A DNA stretch of 32,394 nucleotides from DATFBY01 sp035253585. Lineage in GTDB: Bacteria; Gemmatimonadota; Gemmatimonadetes; Gemmatimonadales; Gemmatimonadaceae. Position 1 is the stretch's first letter, and each line of letters opens with the position of its first letter. The translations under genes were made by a program, and so were the position numbers. The notes under the pieces were generated by a model that worked only from the letters and a program-made list of their open reading frames with translations, was not told the DNA's origin and did not search any database. The stretch lies in NCBI GenBank assembly GCA_035253585.1, contig DATFBY010000144.1:1-32394 (forward strand), given 5' to 3'. Below, in pieces: positions 8,199 to 15,619 of the stretch.

Positions 8199-9107
8199 TC
8201 AATTGCGTGTGGCGATGCTGAAGCTCAGCGAGTCGGTGAAGTCACCGAGTGGGCGCCCGGGGAGACGCATGGCGCTGCGTGAGCGTGCGCGGGTGGTGAC
8301 ATCGATGCGCGCGACGCGACGCGGGTCGGCAGTGCTCGCACCACTGCTGTCGAAATACGACAGGAGAAGACCGGAAGTTGGTGATCCGACTCGAATGTAG
8401 GGTCCGCTGACTGGTTGCTTCGTGCTGCAGGCTGGTGTTCGCGTGGCCAGGCAGTCCGAGAATCCGAGGTAGCCCTGACCGTCGGCCGCGTCGTACAGCT
8501 CATAGCGAGCTCGTCGGAAGAATCGAATGCTCGCGCCAGACGCGACGGTGGAGGGCAGCGGCGATGCGAGGCTCAGTGTGTGGCCAAGCGCGGCTTCGGC
8601 TGCTGTCGAGGTGAAGGCGGAGCAGGTGCCGGTCGTGAGACCTGCTGCCAGCGCATGAATTCGCCACGCGTCGTCGCTCGCCGAATTGGTTGCGCCGTGG
8701 TCGTAGATGAGGAGCGAGTCGCCGTATTCGGGGGCGCGGAGCCAGGCGGATGCGCCGCTGTGTGCCGATGTGGTCTGAGGTGGAATAGTGAGGCTGGTGC
8801 GACTCGAATCGATCTCGCACGCGACGGCGGAGCCCGTCGGCAGGCGGAACTCGATCGACATGGCGCTCATGGCGTAGATGTCGCCGCGCGCCGGCGAGAT
8901 ACCGCGCAGCTCGGAGGGGAGAATGTCAGCTGCTTGCCGTACGTTGCTCCGCGCTTCGATGATCTCCGAGGACGCAACGTAGAGGCGCTGTTGGTTGACG
9001 AGGATCCCCGTGAGTGTGGCCGCGAGCACGCCAAACAGCGCGATGGCGACGATCAGCTCGGTCAGCGAAAAACCGGACCGATCACGATGCGCAGCGGCGG
9101 TCAGCAC
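8199..9107 (-). CDS. PilW/GspJ-like minor pilin, second copy
   Basis: The frame is open further upstream, but the prepilin leader only makes sense from GTG 9107, which overlaps the preceding stop by 7 nt and has GGAG about 9 nt upstream. This gives 302 residues. The leader RDRSG is followed by FSLTELIVAIALFG, a classic type III prepilin signal with Glu +5. The globular part contains RQAADILPSELRGISPARGD and the Cys pair in GFSDCLATRTPACS, both shared with the paralogue at 10799-11692. PilW-type pilins help prime pilus assembly with PilV, PilX and FimT. The function is assigned by family and position. Confidence 0.88.
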   Translation of the reverse strand: MLTAAAHRDRSGFSLTELIVAIALFGVLAATLTGILVNQQRLYVASSEIIEARSNVRQAADILPSELRGISPARGDIYAMSAMSIEFRLPTGSAVACEIDSSRTSLTIPPQTTSAHSGASAWLRAPEYGDSLLIYDHGATNSASDDAWRIHALAAGLTTGTCSAFTSTAAEAALGHTLSLASPLPSTVASGASIRFFRRARYELYDAADGQGYLGFSDCLATRTPACSTKQPVSGPYIRVGSPTSGLLLSYFDSSGASTADPRRVARIDVTTRARSRSAMRLPGRPLGDFTDSLSFSIATRN

Positions 9108-9478
9108 TGGACGAGACTCCTGTAGACCTGCGTGCTGCGCCGCGCCGTGAGAAAGGTGACCGAGTCGGTGACCAGCCAGGTGCGGGGGTGTACGGATTGA
9201 GCAGTCCACGTTTCAATGAGTCCGTTCTGGCTCGTGATGCCGGTGCCGGCAGGTGAGCAGCCCGAACTCCGCAGCAGCTCGAAGCGCGATTGCGCCATGT
9301 TCGCCGCGCGTGTCTGCGCCGCGCCTTCGCCGGCCAGCCGCTCAACGAACGCCGCGGTACCAGCGAGCGCGAGTACGCCAACGGCGGTCACCATGAGCGC
9401 GACGACGATCTCGACGATGGTGAAGCCGCGCTGCCGCGATTGGCGCGTGCGTGCACTAGGCTGAGAGTTCAGACGCAT
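9101..9478 (-). CDS. PilV/GspI-like minor pilin, second copy
   Basis: The start is taken as ATG 9478 (GGGGAG, 4 nt spacing), giving 125 residues. A longer in-frame start at 9577 runs into the upstream terminator and is unlikely. The leader SRQRG precedes FTIVEIVVALMVTAVGVLAL, a prepilin helix with Glu +5. NMAQSRFELLRS follows, shared with the paralogue at 11686-12054. Both paralogues end in a C-terminal cysteine (VYRSLVQC and VYRSFVQC) and have a second cysteine near residue 80, so a disulfide is likely. It is the first gene of the second V-W-X cassette. Confidence 0.88.
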   Translation of the reverse strand: MRLNSQPSARTRQSRQRGFTIVEIVVALMVTAVGVLALAGTAAFVERLAGEGAAQTRAANMAQSRFELLRSSGCSPAGTGITSQNGLIETWTAQSVHPRTWLVTDSVTFLTARRSTQVYRSLVQC

Positions 9479-9569
9479 TCTGCTCCCCGGTGGGAATGCG
9501 CCTGACGATACACGCCGCGCGTGCGAAGGCATCAACCAATTCCCGCGTGGTGAACGAAAAGCTCGCGGG

Positions 9570-9605
9570 AAAAGCAAAGCGCGCCTGCCGCTTGGCAGGC
9601 GCGCT
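9570..9605 (-). terminator. Rho-independent terminator after the first PilV-W-X cassette
   Basis: A perfect 12-bp stem, AGCGCGCCTGCC (9578-9589) and GGCAGGCGCGCT (9594-9605), closes a 4-nt loop. On the minus strand it is followed by TTTGCTTTTCCC. It lies 23 nt past the stop at 9629. A second, looser inverted repeat (TCCCGCG...CGCGGGA, 9541-9570) sits just beyond it, in the leader of the next cassette. Confidence 0.9.
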
Positions 9606-9628
9606 CTTACCGATCTACGACCTCAGCC

Positions 9629-10780
9629 TCAATACAGCTCTACCCAGGAGCGCCCACGCGCGAAAACCGGGAGCGAGCTTCCGGCGAGCGCCTTGTTGAT
9701 GGCGCAGCTGGAGTATCGAATGACCGCGTCACCGAGCACGGTGTTCTGGTCGAGAGAAACGTTCGCCGCCATCACGCCGCCATTGAAGTGACCACCGGTA
9801 CCGGTCGTCTTCAAGCGGCCGCGAACGATTACCGGCCCGAAGAACTCGGCGCCGCCCATTACCTCGAGATCTCCCTCGACGAGGAGAATCCCCTGCCCGT
9901 CGCCACCATTGATCTTGATGTTGCCCGGCGCGTACACGATCGGCCAGTACTGCTGGCACGCTGCATTTCCGAGCACGTGCTGAGGATCTCCCCAGTTATT
10001 CGGGTCGTTCATGTTGCAGGTGTTGTCGGCGTTGAAGCTCGGAGCGAGCCCAGTATAATTGCCGCTGGCGATCTTGGTCGCCATCGCCGTGAGGCGCTGC
10101 CAGTCCGTATCGCCAAATTTGAAGTACGTGTTCGTATCAGCGGCCGCAGGATCTGTCGACACGGGCGGGCTGCCCGTGACGCAGCTGAGCCCGGTGCATC
10201 CTGACGTCGTGATCAACGCCGGATCGCTAATGGCGATGCCGGGCTTGGCTGGGCCGGCGGGCGGGCAACCCCAGCCGGTAAAGCTCGTGTCGTTGCCGTT
10301 GATGAACGACGAGCCACCGATATGCGTGTTGCCGCGCGTTACCAGCGCCGCCAGCATGTTGATCTGCGGAATCTGCAGCGTGAGCAAAACGGCGAGTCGC
10401 CGACGCGCTTCCGCCGCTTGAGAGTTTCCTGCTCTTCCCTCGGATACGGCAAGAAAGGTCATGTCGTTCAGCTTCGTCACACGCACGGTGTCGACGGAAC
10501 CGTCGCCTGGGAGCACCTGCACCGGCGGAGCGGTGGCGCCGCTCGCGAGTGCGTTGTACACACCGGGGTTCCACTGCCCATTGGGCACCGGCGTCGTCAT
10601 CGCGTTGAGCCCGAGCTCGGCGGCGGTCAGGGCACGGGTCTGGAGAAGCGTGTTGCGTCCGATGCGGAATTCCTGCGTCGACGTGAAGTACACCCCGGCG
10701 ATCAGTGCGCCGATCACGACGATCGCCGCTATCGCTACGGCCAACGCAAACCCTTCTCGGCGGTGGTTCATGGAGCGCAT
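9629..10780 (-). CDS. PilX/GspK-like minor pilin, first copy
   Basis: The 383-residue product is clearly paralogous to the protein at 7033-8181. The prepilin-like helix (EGFALAVAIAAIVVIGALIA) lacks Glu +5, and the motifs LLQTRALTAAELGLN, LPGDGSVDTVRVTKLND and VSEGRAGNSQAAEARRRL follow. The C-terminal half is beta-repeat-like (YAPGNIKINGGDGQGILLVE). Cysteines occur at matching places in the two copies (GWGCP, SSCAIN and others). ATG 10780 has a good Shine-Dalgarno (AGGAG, 6-7 nt). The gene follows pilW by 18 nt and is followed by a terminator, so it closes the first cassette. Confidence 0.87.
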   Translation of the reverse strand: MRSMNHRREGFALAVAIAAIVVIGALIAGVYFTSTQEFRIGRNTLLQTRALTAAELGLNAMTTPVPNGQWNPGVYNALASGATAPPVQVLPGDGSVDTVRVTKLNDMTFLAVSEGRAGNSQAAEARRRLAVLLTLQIPQINMLAALVTRGNTHIGGSSFINGNDTSFTGWGCPPAGPAKPGIAISDPALITTSGCTGLSCVTGSPPVSTDPAAADTNTYFKFGDTDWQRLTAMATKIASGNYTGLAPSFNADNTCNMNDPNNWGDPQHVLGNAACQQYWPIVYAPGNIKINGGDGQGILLVEGDLEVMGGAEFFGPVIVRGRLKTTGTGGHFNGGVMAANVSLDQNTVLGDAVIRYSSCAINKALAGSSLPVFARGRSWVELY

Positions 10781-10798
10781 GAGATTCTCCTGAAAACG

Positions 10799-11692
10799 CT
10801 AATTCCGCGCGGCGATGCTGAACGTCAGCGAGTCGGTGTACCGGCCGCTTGGATAGCCGGCGATCCTGACTTCACCACGCGTCCGCGAGCGAACGACCAC
10901 ATCGATTCGGGCGACCTGCGTAGGATCGGCGGTGACCGCGTTGGCCGTCGTGAAATACGAGAGCGACAGACCTTCGGGCGCTCCGCCTAACGGGAGATAC
11001 GGGCCGCTCACCGGTTGAACCGCGCTGCACGCCGGAAGGCGGCTGGGGATGCAATCGGAATAGCCGAGGTAGCCCTGACCGTCGGCGCCGTTGAACAGCT
11101 CGAAGCGCGCCCGGCGGAAGAAGCGAATCGAGGCGCCGACCTGTACGTTGAGGCTGAGCGCCGGCGTCACGTTGAGCGTATATCCGAGCGCCGCCTCGGC
11201 CGCATTCGCGGTGAACGGCAAGCAGATTCCGGCGGCTGGGTCCGCGGTGAGTACGTGCACCGTCCAGCTGTCGTCGGCCGAGGCCTGCGTCGGTCCCTGA
11301 TCGTAGACCAGCAGTGAATCGCCGTTGAGCGGAGGCGACAGCCACGCCGACGTACCGTTCAGCGACGCGGTTGTCGTCGGCGGAATGGTGAGCTGCGTTC
11401 GCGGACCGTTCATCGTGCACACCACCGAAGATCCGGTCGACGCGCGATAGTCGATCGACGTCGCCGACATCGCGTAGATGTCGCTGTCGGCCGGCGACAC
11501 GGCGCGCAGCTCGCTCGGCAAGATGTCGGCAACCTGGCGCACGTTGGCGCGCGTCTCGAGCACTTCCGCGGTGCCGCCGTAGAAGCGCTGTTGCTGCATG
11601 ATGACGGTCGTCAGGCCGGTGAGCACGAGGCCGAGCAGCACCATCGCGATCATGACCTCGATGAGCGTCAGCCCGCGGCGGTTCTTCAGCAC
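10799..11692 (-). CDS. PilW/GspJ-like minor pilin, first copy
   Basis: GTG 11692 overlaps the preceding stop by 7 nt, exactly as in the second cassette, and gives 297 residues. The leader LKNRRG is followed by LTLIEVMIAMVLLGLVLTGL, with Glu +5. The domain RQVADILPSELRAVSPADSD and the cysteine pair GYSDCIPSRLPACS match the paralogue at 8199-9107. The longer upstream extension (to 11845) reads through another gene and is rejected. Expected to be an inner-membrane pseudopilin processed by a prepilin peptidase not in this window. Confidence 0.88.
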   Translation of the reverse strand: MLKNRRGLTLIEVMIAMVLLGLVLTGLTTVIMQQQRFYGGTAEVLETRANVRQVADILPSELRAVSPADSDIYAMSATSIDYRASTGSSVVCTMNGPRTQLTIPPTTTASLNGTSAWLSPPLNGDSLLVYDQGPTQASADDSWTVHVLTADPAAGICLPFTANAAEAALGYTLNVTPALSLNVQVGASIRFFRRARFELFNGADGQGYLGYSDCIPSRLPACSAVQPVSGPYLPLGGAPEGLSLSYFTTANAVTADPTQVARIDVVVRSRTRGEVRIAGYPSGRYTDSLTFSIAARN

Positions 11693-12054
11693 TGGACGAA
11701 GCTCCGGTAGACTTGCGGCCCACGCCGGCCGGAGATGAAGACGAGCGAATCGGTGACGCGCCGCACGCGCGGTGCGACCGAATCGACGCGCCAGTTCTCG
11801 ATGATGCCTTCCTGGGTGGCCGATCCGGTCGTCATCAGGTTGCACTGCACGCTGCGCATCCGCTCGAAGCGCGACTGCGCCATGTTGGCCGCCATCGTCT
11901 GCTGGGCGCCACCGCCGATCATGCGTTGCACCACGCTGGCGGTGCTGGCCAGCCCAAGGACGCCGATCACCATCACCAGAATGGCGACGATGACCTCGGG
12001 AATCGTGAAGCCGCGTCGGCGAGCGACGCGGGGCTTTCTGACTGGATTCATCAT
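11686..12054 (-). CDS. PilV/GspI-like minor pilin, first copy
   Basis: The start is ATG 12054, overlapping the FimT stop by 4 nt (ATGA). It yields 122 residues. After the basic leader RVARRRG comes FTIPEVIVAILVMVIGVLGL (Glu +5), then NMAQSRFERMRSVQC and the C-terminal VYRSFVQC. It is paralogous to 9101-9478. The longer frame to 12582 is an out-of-frame shadow of fimT at its N-terminus. Confidence 0.9.
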   Translation of the reverse strand: MMNPVRKPRVARRRGFTIPEVIVAILVMVIGVLGLASTASVVQRMIGGGAQQTMAANMAQSRFERMRSVQCNLMTTGSATQEGIIENWRVDSVAPRVRRVTDSLVFISGRRGPQVYRSFVQC

Positions 12055-12548
12055 GAGCACCCCGCGGTAGAAATACGTCCCATTCCCATTACACACACCG
12101 AGTCGATCGAGGAGCCCTTTTGCACGACGAGGCGGGCAGTACCGGTGAACCCGAATGCGAGACCGCGCGGATCGAAGGCGATCGTATCGCGCGTGGGAGT
12201 GAGCGTCACTCCTTCCTGCCCGAGATCGATCACCGGCGCGAAGGTGCCCTGTGTGTTCGCGGAGTCGACCAGCACCTTGATCGTGTTCCCCGTGCGGACG
12301 AAGCGAGCGACCCGGCCACGCTGAATGGCGGCCGCCCGGCTCACCGCCAGATACGACGCGATGCGCTGCTTTGACGAGCGCACACCCAGGCGATCGTTGC
12401 TTCTGGCAAAGCTCGGAAAGGCGATCAGGCCCAGGATGCCAAGGAGGCTGAGAACGATGAGCAGCTCGGGCATCGTGACGCCGCGACGGATCGCGCCGCC
12501 TGACGAGTCCGGCTTCGAGCGAGACCGAAGCAGGCAGGATGAGTTCAT
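12051..12548 (-). CDS. fimT: FimT/GspH-type pseudopilin
   Basis: The 165-residue product has leader AIRRG and prepilin helix VTMPELLIVLSLLGILGL (Glu +5), followed by the GspH/FimT-type segment SKQRIASYLAVSRAAAIQRG and a beta-rich C-terminal domain ending in cysteine-containing turns. FimT-type pilins sit with PilV, PilW and PilX in the pilus-priming minor-pilin set, and in some species FimT binds DNA during natural transformation. Here it is single-copy and heads the first cassette. GGTGGTG upstream of ATG 12548 is a modest ribosome-binding site. Confidence 0.87.
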   Translation of the reverse strand: MNSSCLLRSRSKPDSSGGAIRRGVTMPELLIVLSLLGILGLIAFPSFARSNDRLGVRSSKQRIASYLAVSRAAAIQRGRVARFVRTGNTIKVLVDSANTQGTFAPVIDLGQEGVTLTPTRDTIAFDPRGLAFGFTGTARLVVQKGSSIDSVCVMGMGRISTAGCS

Positions 12549-12731
12549 CGATGCACCACCCTGAAGGCAGGTCGCCTAACAAGTAGGAGTCGCGCGTCAG
12601 AGCGTCGAAGCTGGCGCTTCAACGCGGGATTTCACACTTGATTGACGCGCCGGAGGCGGATGCTGCAACGAGGGGAACGCGCGCGGCTCGACGACGATCG
12701 GAACGAAATTTTCCAGCAGCGCAACGACTTC
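12549..12731 (-). promoter_or_regulatory. Leader region between the kinase-like gene and fimT
   Basis: The 183-nt gap has one GCCTAAC word (12574-12580) and a hairpin with 10-bp arms (12602-12611 and 12616-12625, one mismatch) lacking a T tract on the minus strand. An AT-richer patch lies near 12705-12715. I expect the minor-pilin promoter here but cannot point to convincing -35/-10 or sigma-54 elements. Confidence 0.4.
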
Positions 12732-13997
12732 TTACGCTGAGAGCGCCGCAGTTGCCGTTCGCAGCGATTCCACGGTCACGGGACGAATGACCGGCACGGG
12801 GAACAGGAGGACGAAGGCCGCGCCTTCCTCACGTGACGGGCGGACCCAGATCGTTCCGCCCATGCCTTCCACCACGCGGGACACGATGGCCAGGCCGAGG
12901 CCGGTGCCCTTCCCCGATGGCTTGGTGGTGAAAAAGGGGTCGAAGATTCGCTCGACGTGCGTCCACGGTACGCCCGGACCCGAATCGGCGACGATGAGCT
13001 TCAGCACACGCTCCGGATCGCCGACCGTGCTGAGCCATGCTTTCACGCGCGCACTCGGCTCCCGCGTGTTGGTCAGCGAGTGCGGGTCGCCTTGGCGCCG
13101 TGCAGCGTCGCCGGTGAGCGAGGCGAAAGGCACGACCGACGTGAAGACGGTGATGTCGCCTTCACCGTTCATGGCATCTACGGCGTTGAGCAGCAGGTTC
13201 ACGACCACCTGCCGCATCTCGAGGGAGTCGCCCTCGAGTGGCGGCAGCTGGGCGCCCAATTGAAGGTCGATGTCGACCTCCTGCAGCGCGCCTTGATCGC
13301 GTAGCAGCTCGAGCGCCTCGTAGATGGAGCCGTTCACATCGATGGCTTCGTGCACCGACTGGCGCGGACGAGCGAAATCGAGCATACCGCGCACGATGCG
13401 ATCGATGCGGTCGCGCTCACGCTCGATCCCGGAAACAGCTTCCAGCAGCTCGGCCGAGTGTGCCTGACGACGAATCGTCCCGGTATGGCTGGCGATCGAC
13501 TCCAAGGGAAGGCCAATCTCTTGCGCGACGCCGTCGGCGAGCCGGCCGACGCTCGCCACTTTCTCGAAGCGCGCGCGCAGCGCCTGGTCTTCGAGGAGCG
13601 TCGACGTCATGCGGTTGATGCTCGACGCCAGCCGCGCGAACTCGGTCGATGTGCCGGGCGGGGCGCGCCGCGCCAGATCGCCATTGGCGACTGCCTCGGT
13701 GGTTTGCACCACCGCCTCCAGCGGATAGAGCACGAGCTCGCGGAATTTGTGATCGCCGATCATGACGAAGAGCGCCAGATCCGCCACCAACAGCGCCACC
13801 ATCATGACTTCGCCGTAAGGGTGCGTGATCCAGCGGTCGAAGAGCACGTACGTGGCAACCGTGAGCAGCACCGCGGTCGATGCCAGAAGTCCCAAACTCA
13901 GCAGCACCTCGACACGAAGCGTCGTGAAGACGTGATGACGAGGAAGCTTGGCGACGGCTTCCGGATCGACCTGCTCGGGCATGGAGTGATCGGTCAT
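12732..13997 (-). CDS. Membrane histidine-kinase homologue lacking the phospho-acceptor His
   Basis: ATG 13997 overlaps the preceding stop by 4 nt and gives 421 residues. The longer frame to 14678 is a shadow of the neighbour. There are two transmembrane helices (about 28-50 and 66-85), a HAMP-like linker (VVQTTEAVANGDLARR), a HisKA-like dimerisation helix, and a HATPase_c domain. The ATP-binding boxes are intact: N box VVNLLLNAVDAM, G1 DSGPGVP, F/G2 FFTTKPSGKGTGLGLAI. The H box, normally HExxN/T, reads GVAQEIGLPLES: Gln159 (codon CAA) replaces His and Leu replaces the Asn/Thr needed for phosphatase activity. It may be a non-catalytic partner or ATP-dependent modulator of the nearby PilS/PilR pair. 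That role is inference. Confidence 0.88.
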   Translation of the reverse strand: MTDHSMPEQVDPEAVAKLPRHHVFTTLRVEVLLSLGLLASTAVLLTVATYVLFDRWITHPYGEVMMVALLVADLALFVMIGDHKFRELVLYPLEAVVQTTEAVANGDLARRAPPGTSTEFARLASSINRMTSTLLEDQALRARFEKVASVGRLADGVAQEIGLPLESIASHTGTIRRQAHSAELLEAVSGIERERDRIDRIVRGMLDFARPRQSVHEAIDVNGSIYEALELLRDQGALQEVDIDLQLGAQLPPLEGDSLEMRQVVVNLLLNAVDAMNGEGDITVFTSVVPFASLTGDAARRQGDPHSLTNTREPSARVKAWLSTVGDPERVLKLIVADSGPGVPWTHVERIFDPFFTTKPSGKGTGLGLAIVSRVVEGMGGTIWVRPSREEGAAFVLLFPVPVIRPVTVESLRTATAALSA

Positions 13998-15619
13998 TTC
14001 GGTGATTCCTGCACAGGTGCAAGCTCCGTTCGGAGATCGGAGCGCAGCTCCAGCGCTTCGCGATAGCTCGGTTCCAGGACGAGCGCGCTGTCGACCAGTG
14101 CTCGCGCCTCCGTGAGACGGCCAAGCTGGACGGCGGTCGCCGCGGCTTCGCGATACACCGTGGCGTCGCGTTGGAAAAGACGTCGGCTCGTACGGTAGGC
14201 GGACTGCGCTTCTGCCCACCTGCCCATCCCTGCATAGACGCGCGCTACGGCTTGGTGGGCACGGTACGACTCCGGATGGTGCTGGAGGAGGGAGAGTGCG
14301 AGCGTCTGATTGTTTCGCCACACTGGCGTTCGTGTCCAGCTGCGCCACGAATACAGTAGCGCGATCAGGGACATCGCGGCGATCACCGCTGCCTGACGAT
14401 TGGCGCCGTAGCGTTGAACGAGCCAGCCCATCGCCATCACGACGCCCACGCTGGCGAGATACAGCGTGCGCTCGGCTACGGCGATGCCAGTCGGCACGAG
14501 GACGTTGGCTACCGGACCAATGGCTATGGGCACCCAGATCATCGCGTAGGCCAGGACCCGATCGCCCCGCCACGCGCGCGCGACGAGCACGCCATACACG
14601 AACACGACGGCGATGCCCGCAAGGCCGAGCAGGTTGAGCGCGTACGCCGGCTCGACGACGCGCGGGCTGTAATCCCACGACAGGTTGACCGGCAGTAGCA
14701 GGAGGCGCGGATACTCGGGGATGATCGTGGCAACAGTCAACAGTCGCTGCACGACCGACAAACCGACGAATACGGGAGCGATTTGAGTGAACTCGCGTCC
14801 GCTGAAGACGGCGAGCAGCGTGACGCCGTAGACGATGATCACGCCGGCATAGGATGCGTAAAGCAGGCGCCGAGCGCGAAACGTTGCCTTGGGATCATCG
14901 GAGACCATGAGATCGGCCGCCGGTGCCAACGCCGCGAAGACGATGGCACTTTCCTTCGAGAAAACGCCTAACAAGAAGAAAACGGGCGCCGCCCAGCTCC
15001 CGCGCCGATGGGCCAGCAGCGCTGCCAGTACGAACGCCGCCGCCATGCACTCGGCGCGGCCGACGACGTTGGCCACCGCTTCGACGTGAACCGGGTGAAC
15101 GGCGAAGAGCAGGGCCGCGGCAAGCGCGCCGGCCGGCGCCAGCAGCTGAGCCGCGAGGTACCACACCAGTACGGCGACGGCGGCGTGCCAGAGGATGTTG
15201 ACGGCGTGCATCCAGGCCGCGCTGCCGCCGCTGATCGCCCAATCGAGCGCGTAGGACGCGACCGCCAGCGGCCGGTAGACGCCCGCGTCGCTCGCCTCGC
15301 GCGGCCAGTACGGCTGTCCGAATGCTCGCCACATCCCGTCGAGCGACTGCACCAGCGGATTGCGGAGTATGACCCCGCGGTCATCGAGAGCGAAGTCGTT
15401 GCCTAACGCGTTGGCGAAGACGGCAACTGCGGTGAATGCGACGAGGTACGGCGCGAAGCGACGCAAGCGGGAAGCGGGAAGCGGGAAGCGCGGGCGGACT
15501 TGGTACTCATCAGGTGTGCCGGGCAGGCGCTTCCCGCTTCCCCCTCCCCGCTTCCCTAGCCCCGCTTCCCGCTTCCCCATCGCCTTGCGCCGAACTCGAA
15601 GCTCAGACATCGACCCCAT
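13994..15619 (-). CDS. TMTC-like polytopic O-mannosyltransferase with TPR tail
   Basis: The 541-residue product has many transmembrane helices (about 57-430) followed by TPR-like repeats (about 455-535, SYRAHQAVARVYAGMGRWAE). Two diagnostic features of the TMTC/DUF1736 GT-C family are present: an acidic pair after the first helix (LDD80RGVILRNPLV) and the motif HPVHVEAVANVVGRAE. Known TMTC proteins transfer mannose from a lipid-linked donor to proteins. Lying among pilus genes and coupled to the kinase-like gene by ATGA, it could glycosylate a pilin, which is inference. The first 52 residues are low complexity, encoded by heptanucleotide repeats. Start is uncertain: ATG 15619, 15610 or 15580. 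Confidence 0.8.
   Translation of the reverse strand: MGSMSELRVRRKAMGKREAGLGKRGGGSGKRLPGTPDEYQVRPRFPLPASRLRRFAPYLVAFTAVAVFANALGNDFALDDRGVILRNPLVQSLDGMWRAFGQPYWPREASDAGVYRPLAVASYALDWAISGGSAAWMHAVNILWHAAVAVLVWYLAAQLLAPAGALAAALLFAVHPVHVEAVANVVGRAECMAAAFVLAALLAHRRGSWAAPVFFLLGVFSKESAIVFAALAPAADLMVSDDPKATFRARRLLYASYAGVIIVYGVTLLAVFSGREFTQIAPVFVGLSVVQRLLTVATIIPEYPRLLLLPVNLSWDYSPRVVEPAYALNLLGLAGIAVVFVYGVLVARAWRGDRVLAYAMIWVPIAIGPVANVLVPTGIAVAERTLYLASVGVVMAMGWLVQRYGANRQAAVIAAMSLIALLYSWRSWTRTPVWRNNQTLALSLLQHHPESYRAHQAVARVYAGMGRWAEAQSAYRTSRRLFQRDATVYREAAATAVQLGRLTEARALVDSALVLEPSYREALELRSDLRTELAPVQESPK
15465..15578. repeat. Inverted heptanucleotide tandem-repeat element (copy 1)
   Basis: Four units of AAGCGGG (15465-15492, the last degenerate) are followed by a 37-nt spacer and then seven heptamers of the CTTCCCG type (15530-15578, some degenerate). 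The right array is the reverse complement of the left, so the element can fold into a long hairpin. It lies inside the N-terminus of the TMTC-like frame and encodes its GKREAGLGKRG segment. A second element of the same design is at 20559-20634. Confidence 0.85.

Noticed and set aside
12602..12625. Hairpin upstream of fimT as a terminator
   Set aside because: The stem is good (one mismatch) but no T tract follows on either strand, so I keep it only as a leader hairpin.
6737..12731. Sigma-54 promoters expected from the PilR-like regulator
   Set aside because: I looked in the gaps upstream of pilM and fimT for TGGCAC-N5-TTGC and saw no convincing match. PilR targets may be outside the window.
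13998..14678. N-terminal extension of the kinase-like protein
   Set aside because: It lies in another frame of the TMTC-like gene and is Arg-rich without domains. ATG 13997 gives a normal kinase N-terminus and a 4-nt overlap.
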